Shown: one piece after another, positions 6,614 to 8,527 of the stretch
Position numbering within the stretch: position 1 is the first letter of the stretch
How the letters are laid out: each line of letters opens with the position of its first letter
NCBI GenBank assembly: GCA_011052055.1
Contig: DRJW01000199.1
Coordinates: forward strand, 1 to 8,527
Length of the DNA stretch: 8,527 nucleotides
Reading direction: 5' to 3'
From: Nitrospirota bacterium
Lineage (GTDB): Bacteria; Nitrospinota_A; UBA7883
The notes under the pieces: model-generated
What the model was told of the DNA's origin: nothing
Databases searched by the model: none
Seen by the model: only the letters and a program-made list of their open reading frames with translations
Program-made: the position numbers and the translations under genes

Positions 6614-8527
6614 ATGTCCGCAAAGTCGAAATCCAAAAAGAAAGAAACAACAAAAGTAAACCCTCCGCAAAAGACCATTCTCAAGCAGGAGCTTGAAACA
6701 AGATTCCTTTCCTACGCGCTGTCGACTATTGTATCACGAGCGCTTCCAGACGTCAGGGACGGACTCAAACCGGTGCACAGGCGCGTTCTTTACTCAATGA
6801 ACCAGCTCAGGCTGGGGCATACAGCGAAATTCAGGAAATCGGCGACTGTCGTGGGAGATGTTATCGGAAAATATCATCCTCACGGCGACCAGGCGGCTTA
6901 CGACACGATGGTGCGCCTGGCCCAGGATTTCTCCTTGAGATACCCTTTGATTGAGGGACAAGGCAATTTCGGAAATATAGACGGCGACCCCGCCGCCGCA
7001 ATGCGCTACACAGAAGCCAGGCTGACCCGGCTGGCCGGAGAATTGCTGGAGGACCTCCAAAAAGAGACCGTCGATTTTGTTCCGACATACGACTCGACAC
7101 AGACGGAGCCGAGGCTTATGCCGGCCCGCTTTCCGAATCTGATGGTAAACGGCTCTTCAGGAATAGCTGTGGGTATCGCGACCAATATTCCTCCGCACAA
7201 CCTGACAGAAACCATGAAGGCGCTGATCGACCTTGTTGATAAACCGAAACTTGAGACAAAAGACCTCTTAAAGCATATCAAAGGCCCGGATTTCCCTACC
7301 GGCGGTCAGCTTCTAGCCTCCAAATCTGATCTTCTTGGTGTGTATGAGTCGGGCAGGGGCCCGCTAAAGGTCAGGGGTGAATGGGTGACAGAATCGATAG
7401 GGCGGGGCAAATGGCATATCATCATCACTTCCATTCCATACGCGGTGAATAAAACAAGCCTGATAGAAAAAATAGCAGACTTGATCATATCGAAAAAACT
7501 GCAGGCCATCGTTGATATCCGGGACGAGTCGACTGAGGATATCAGGATCGTTCTGGAGCCGAAAGGCCAGACGGTGGAGGCAGACAAGGTAATGGCCTAT
7601 ATTTTCAAGCACACCGACTTGCAGGTCAATTTTGCTGTGAACATGACCGCTCTTACGCCTGAGTCGAAACCTTTAAGACACACCTTAAGACAGATGTTAA
7701 AGTCGTTTCTCGACTTTAGGTATGAAACTACTCAAAAACGTTTGACTTACGAATTGAGAATCATCGAAGAGCGTTTGCACATTCTGTCGGCGCTGGCCAA
7801 AGTCTACAAAAGCCTCGACGAAGCCATTGCAATTATCAGAAAATCAAAAACAAGAGACGACGCGAAAAACGGCCTGATTCAGCGTTTCAGACTGGATGAA
7901 ACCCAGGCCAGCGCAATCCTCGACCTGAGGCTGTCCGCTCTGGTCGGGTTGGAGATTTCCAGAATACGAAAGGAGAAAGCGGAGAAAGAGGCCGAACGGG
8001 AGATTATAAGAGGTGTTCTTGGTAGCAAAGCAAGGCTCTGGAAACTTGTAAGAAAAGAGCTTGTTCTAATCCGGGACACTTACGGCGACAACCGCAAAAC
8101 CAGAGTTATAGCCTCTATTGGAGCGGAGCAAGAGTATAGCGCGGAAGACTTCATCGACCATGAAGACACCCATGTCATAGTATCGAATGACGGCTGGGTG
8201 CGAAGGGCGAGAAACGTAGCAAGCCCGGATACCCTCAGGTTCAAAAACGGGGACGGCCTTTTATCGTTGATTCAGGTAAACACAAAGGACATTGTCTGCT
8301 TTTTTACATCGGCAGGGAAAGTTTACGGCCTGCGGGCTCTTGATATCATCCAGACAACCGGCTTTGGCGATCCGATCCAGTCAATATTTAAATTCGCGGA
8401 CAAGGAAAGGATTATATCGGTAATAGGTTTTGCTCAGCCAGACCCAATTGGCGCGGCGCCCAAAGCGGCCAATGATAGAGCGCAACCTTCCCAGGGGGCT
8501 CTTTTTGGCAGTCGGGCCGATGACAAA
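6614..8527 (+). CDS. parC: DNA topoisomerase IV subunit A, 5' part (3' end outside window)
   Basis: Breakage-rejoining subunit of a type IIA topoisomerase, which with ParE decatenates chromosomes. The 638 visible codons are open to the window edge. A lysine-rich extension (1-20) precedes the conserved core SYALSTIVSRALPDVRDG (33-50). The active-site arginine-tyrosine pair is Arg131-Tyr132 in AAAMRYTEARL. Further motifs are KYHPHGD (86-92), QGNFGNIDGD (116-125), NGSSGIAVG (179-187) and GPDFPTGG (224-231). The C-terminal domain begins near 518 with VIVSNDGWVRRA and continues with LRFKNGDG and GKVYGL, which match ParC. The GyrA box (QRRGGKG type) is absent from the visible part, and GDQ at 91-93 recalls alphaproteobacterial ParC, so ParC is preferred over GyrA. 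The start is forced: TAA lies in frame at 6593-6595 and no other ATG occurs before the core. No clear Shine-Dalgarno precedes it. Confidence 0.9.
   Translation, partial: MSAKSKSKKKETTKVNPPQKTILKQELETRFLSYALSTIVSRALPDVRDGLKPVHRRVLYSMNQLRLGHTAKFRKSATVVGDVIGKYHPHGDQAAYDTMVRLAQDFSLRYPLIEGQGNFGNIDGDPAAAMRYTEARLTRLAGELLEDLQKETVDFVPTYDSTQTEPRLMPARFPNLMVNGSSGIAVGIATNIPPHNLTETMKALIDLVDKPKLETKDLLKHIKGPDFPTGGQLLASKSDLLGVYESGRGPLKVRGEWVTESIGRGKWHIIITSIPYAVNKTSLIEKIADLIISKKLQAIVDIRDESTEDIRIVLEPKGQTVEADKVMAYIFKHTDLQVNFAVNMTALTPESKPLRHTLRQMLKSFLDFRYETTQKRLTYELRIIEERLHILSALAKVYKSLDEAIAIIRKSKTRDDAKNGLIQRFRLDETQASAILDLRLSALVGLEISRIRKEKAEKEAEREIIRGVLGSKARLWKLVRKELVLIRDTYGDNRKTRVIASIGAEQEYSAEDFIDHEDTHVIVSNDGWVRRARNVASPDTLRFKNGDGLLSLIQVNTKDIVCFFTSAGKVYGLRALDIIQTTGFGDPIQSIFKFADKERIISVIGFAQPDPIGAAPKAANDRAQPSQGALFGSRADDK

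Noticed and set aside
7306..7612. Overlapping 82- and 93-codon minus-strand frames inside parC
   Set aside because: Both oppose conserved parC sequence and have no domain or start signal.
6614..8527. Assignment of the topoisomerase subunit as GyrA
   Set aside because: The N-terminal core alone would allow it, but the C-terminal domain lacks a GyrA box and carries the DGWVR and FKNGDG motifs of ParC.
1..8527. CRISPR array, insertion sequence, prophage, toxin-antitoxin or defence system
   Set aside because: I saw no regularly spaced repeats, terminal inverted repeats, transposase or integrase motifs, or short toxin-like gene pairs; every large segment is explained by chromosomal genes.

Overview
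The window shows ordinary bacterial chromosome from a Gram-negative organism with mid-range GC content. A periplasmic murein hydrolase with repeated LysM motifs and a large secreted Fn3 protein point to a diderm envelope. The mix of genes (miaB next to a DUF151 nuclease, an MltD-like transglycosylase, a rubredoxin, and a ParC of the alphaproteobacterial style) would fit a Desulfobacterota, Nitrospinota, SAR324 or similar lineage. That placement is inference; nothing in the sequence fixes the taxon.

Layout. Positions 1-4093 hold four genes in a row on the plus strand: the 3' part of miaB (tRNA ms2i6A methylthiotransferase), a DUF151/bifunctional nuclease family gene 6 bp later, a 742-residue exported protein with two FlgT-C-like repeats and about five Fn3 domains, and a 50-residue rubredoxin. 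The rubredoxin gene is complete but easily missed because it is so short. A minus-strand gene (4109-6391) for an MltD-like lytic transglycosylase with about five LysM motifs meets the rubredoxin gene tail to tail, with 15 bp between the stop codons. A 222-bp AT-rich divergent region (6392-6613) follows. It carries a good sigma70-type promoter candidate reading into parC (topoisomerase IV subunit A), which starts at 6614 and runs off the right edge after 638 codons.

How the genes relate. miaB and the DUF151 gene are closely coupled and probably co-transcribed. The Fn3 protein and the transglycosylase are both exported, and both probably act at or near peptidoglycan or the envelope surface. The rubredoxin is a cytoplasmic electron carrier whose partner is not in view. 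parC is a housekeeping gene. I see no tRNA, rRNA, CRISPR array, insertion sequence, phage gene or defence system. The least described item is the Fn3/FlgT-like exported protein; the other genes belong to well-known families with modest peculiarities.
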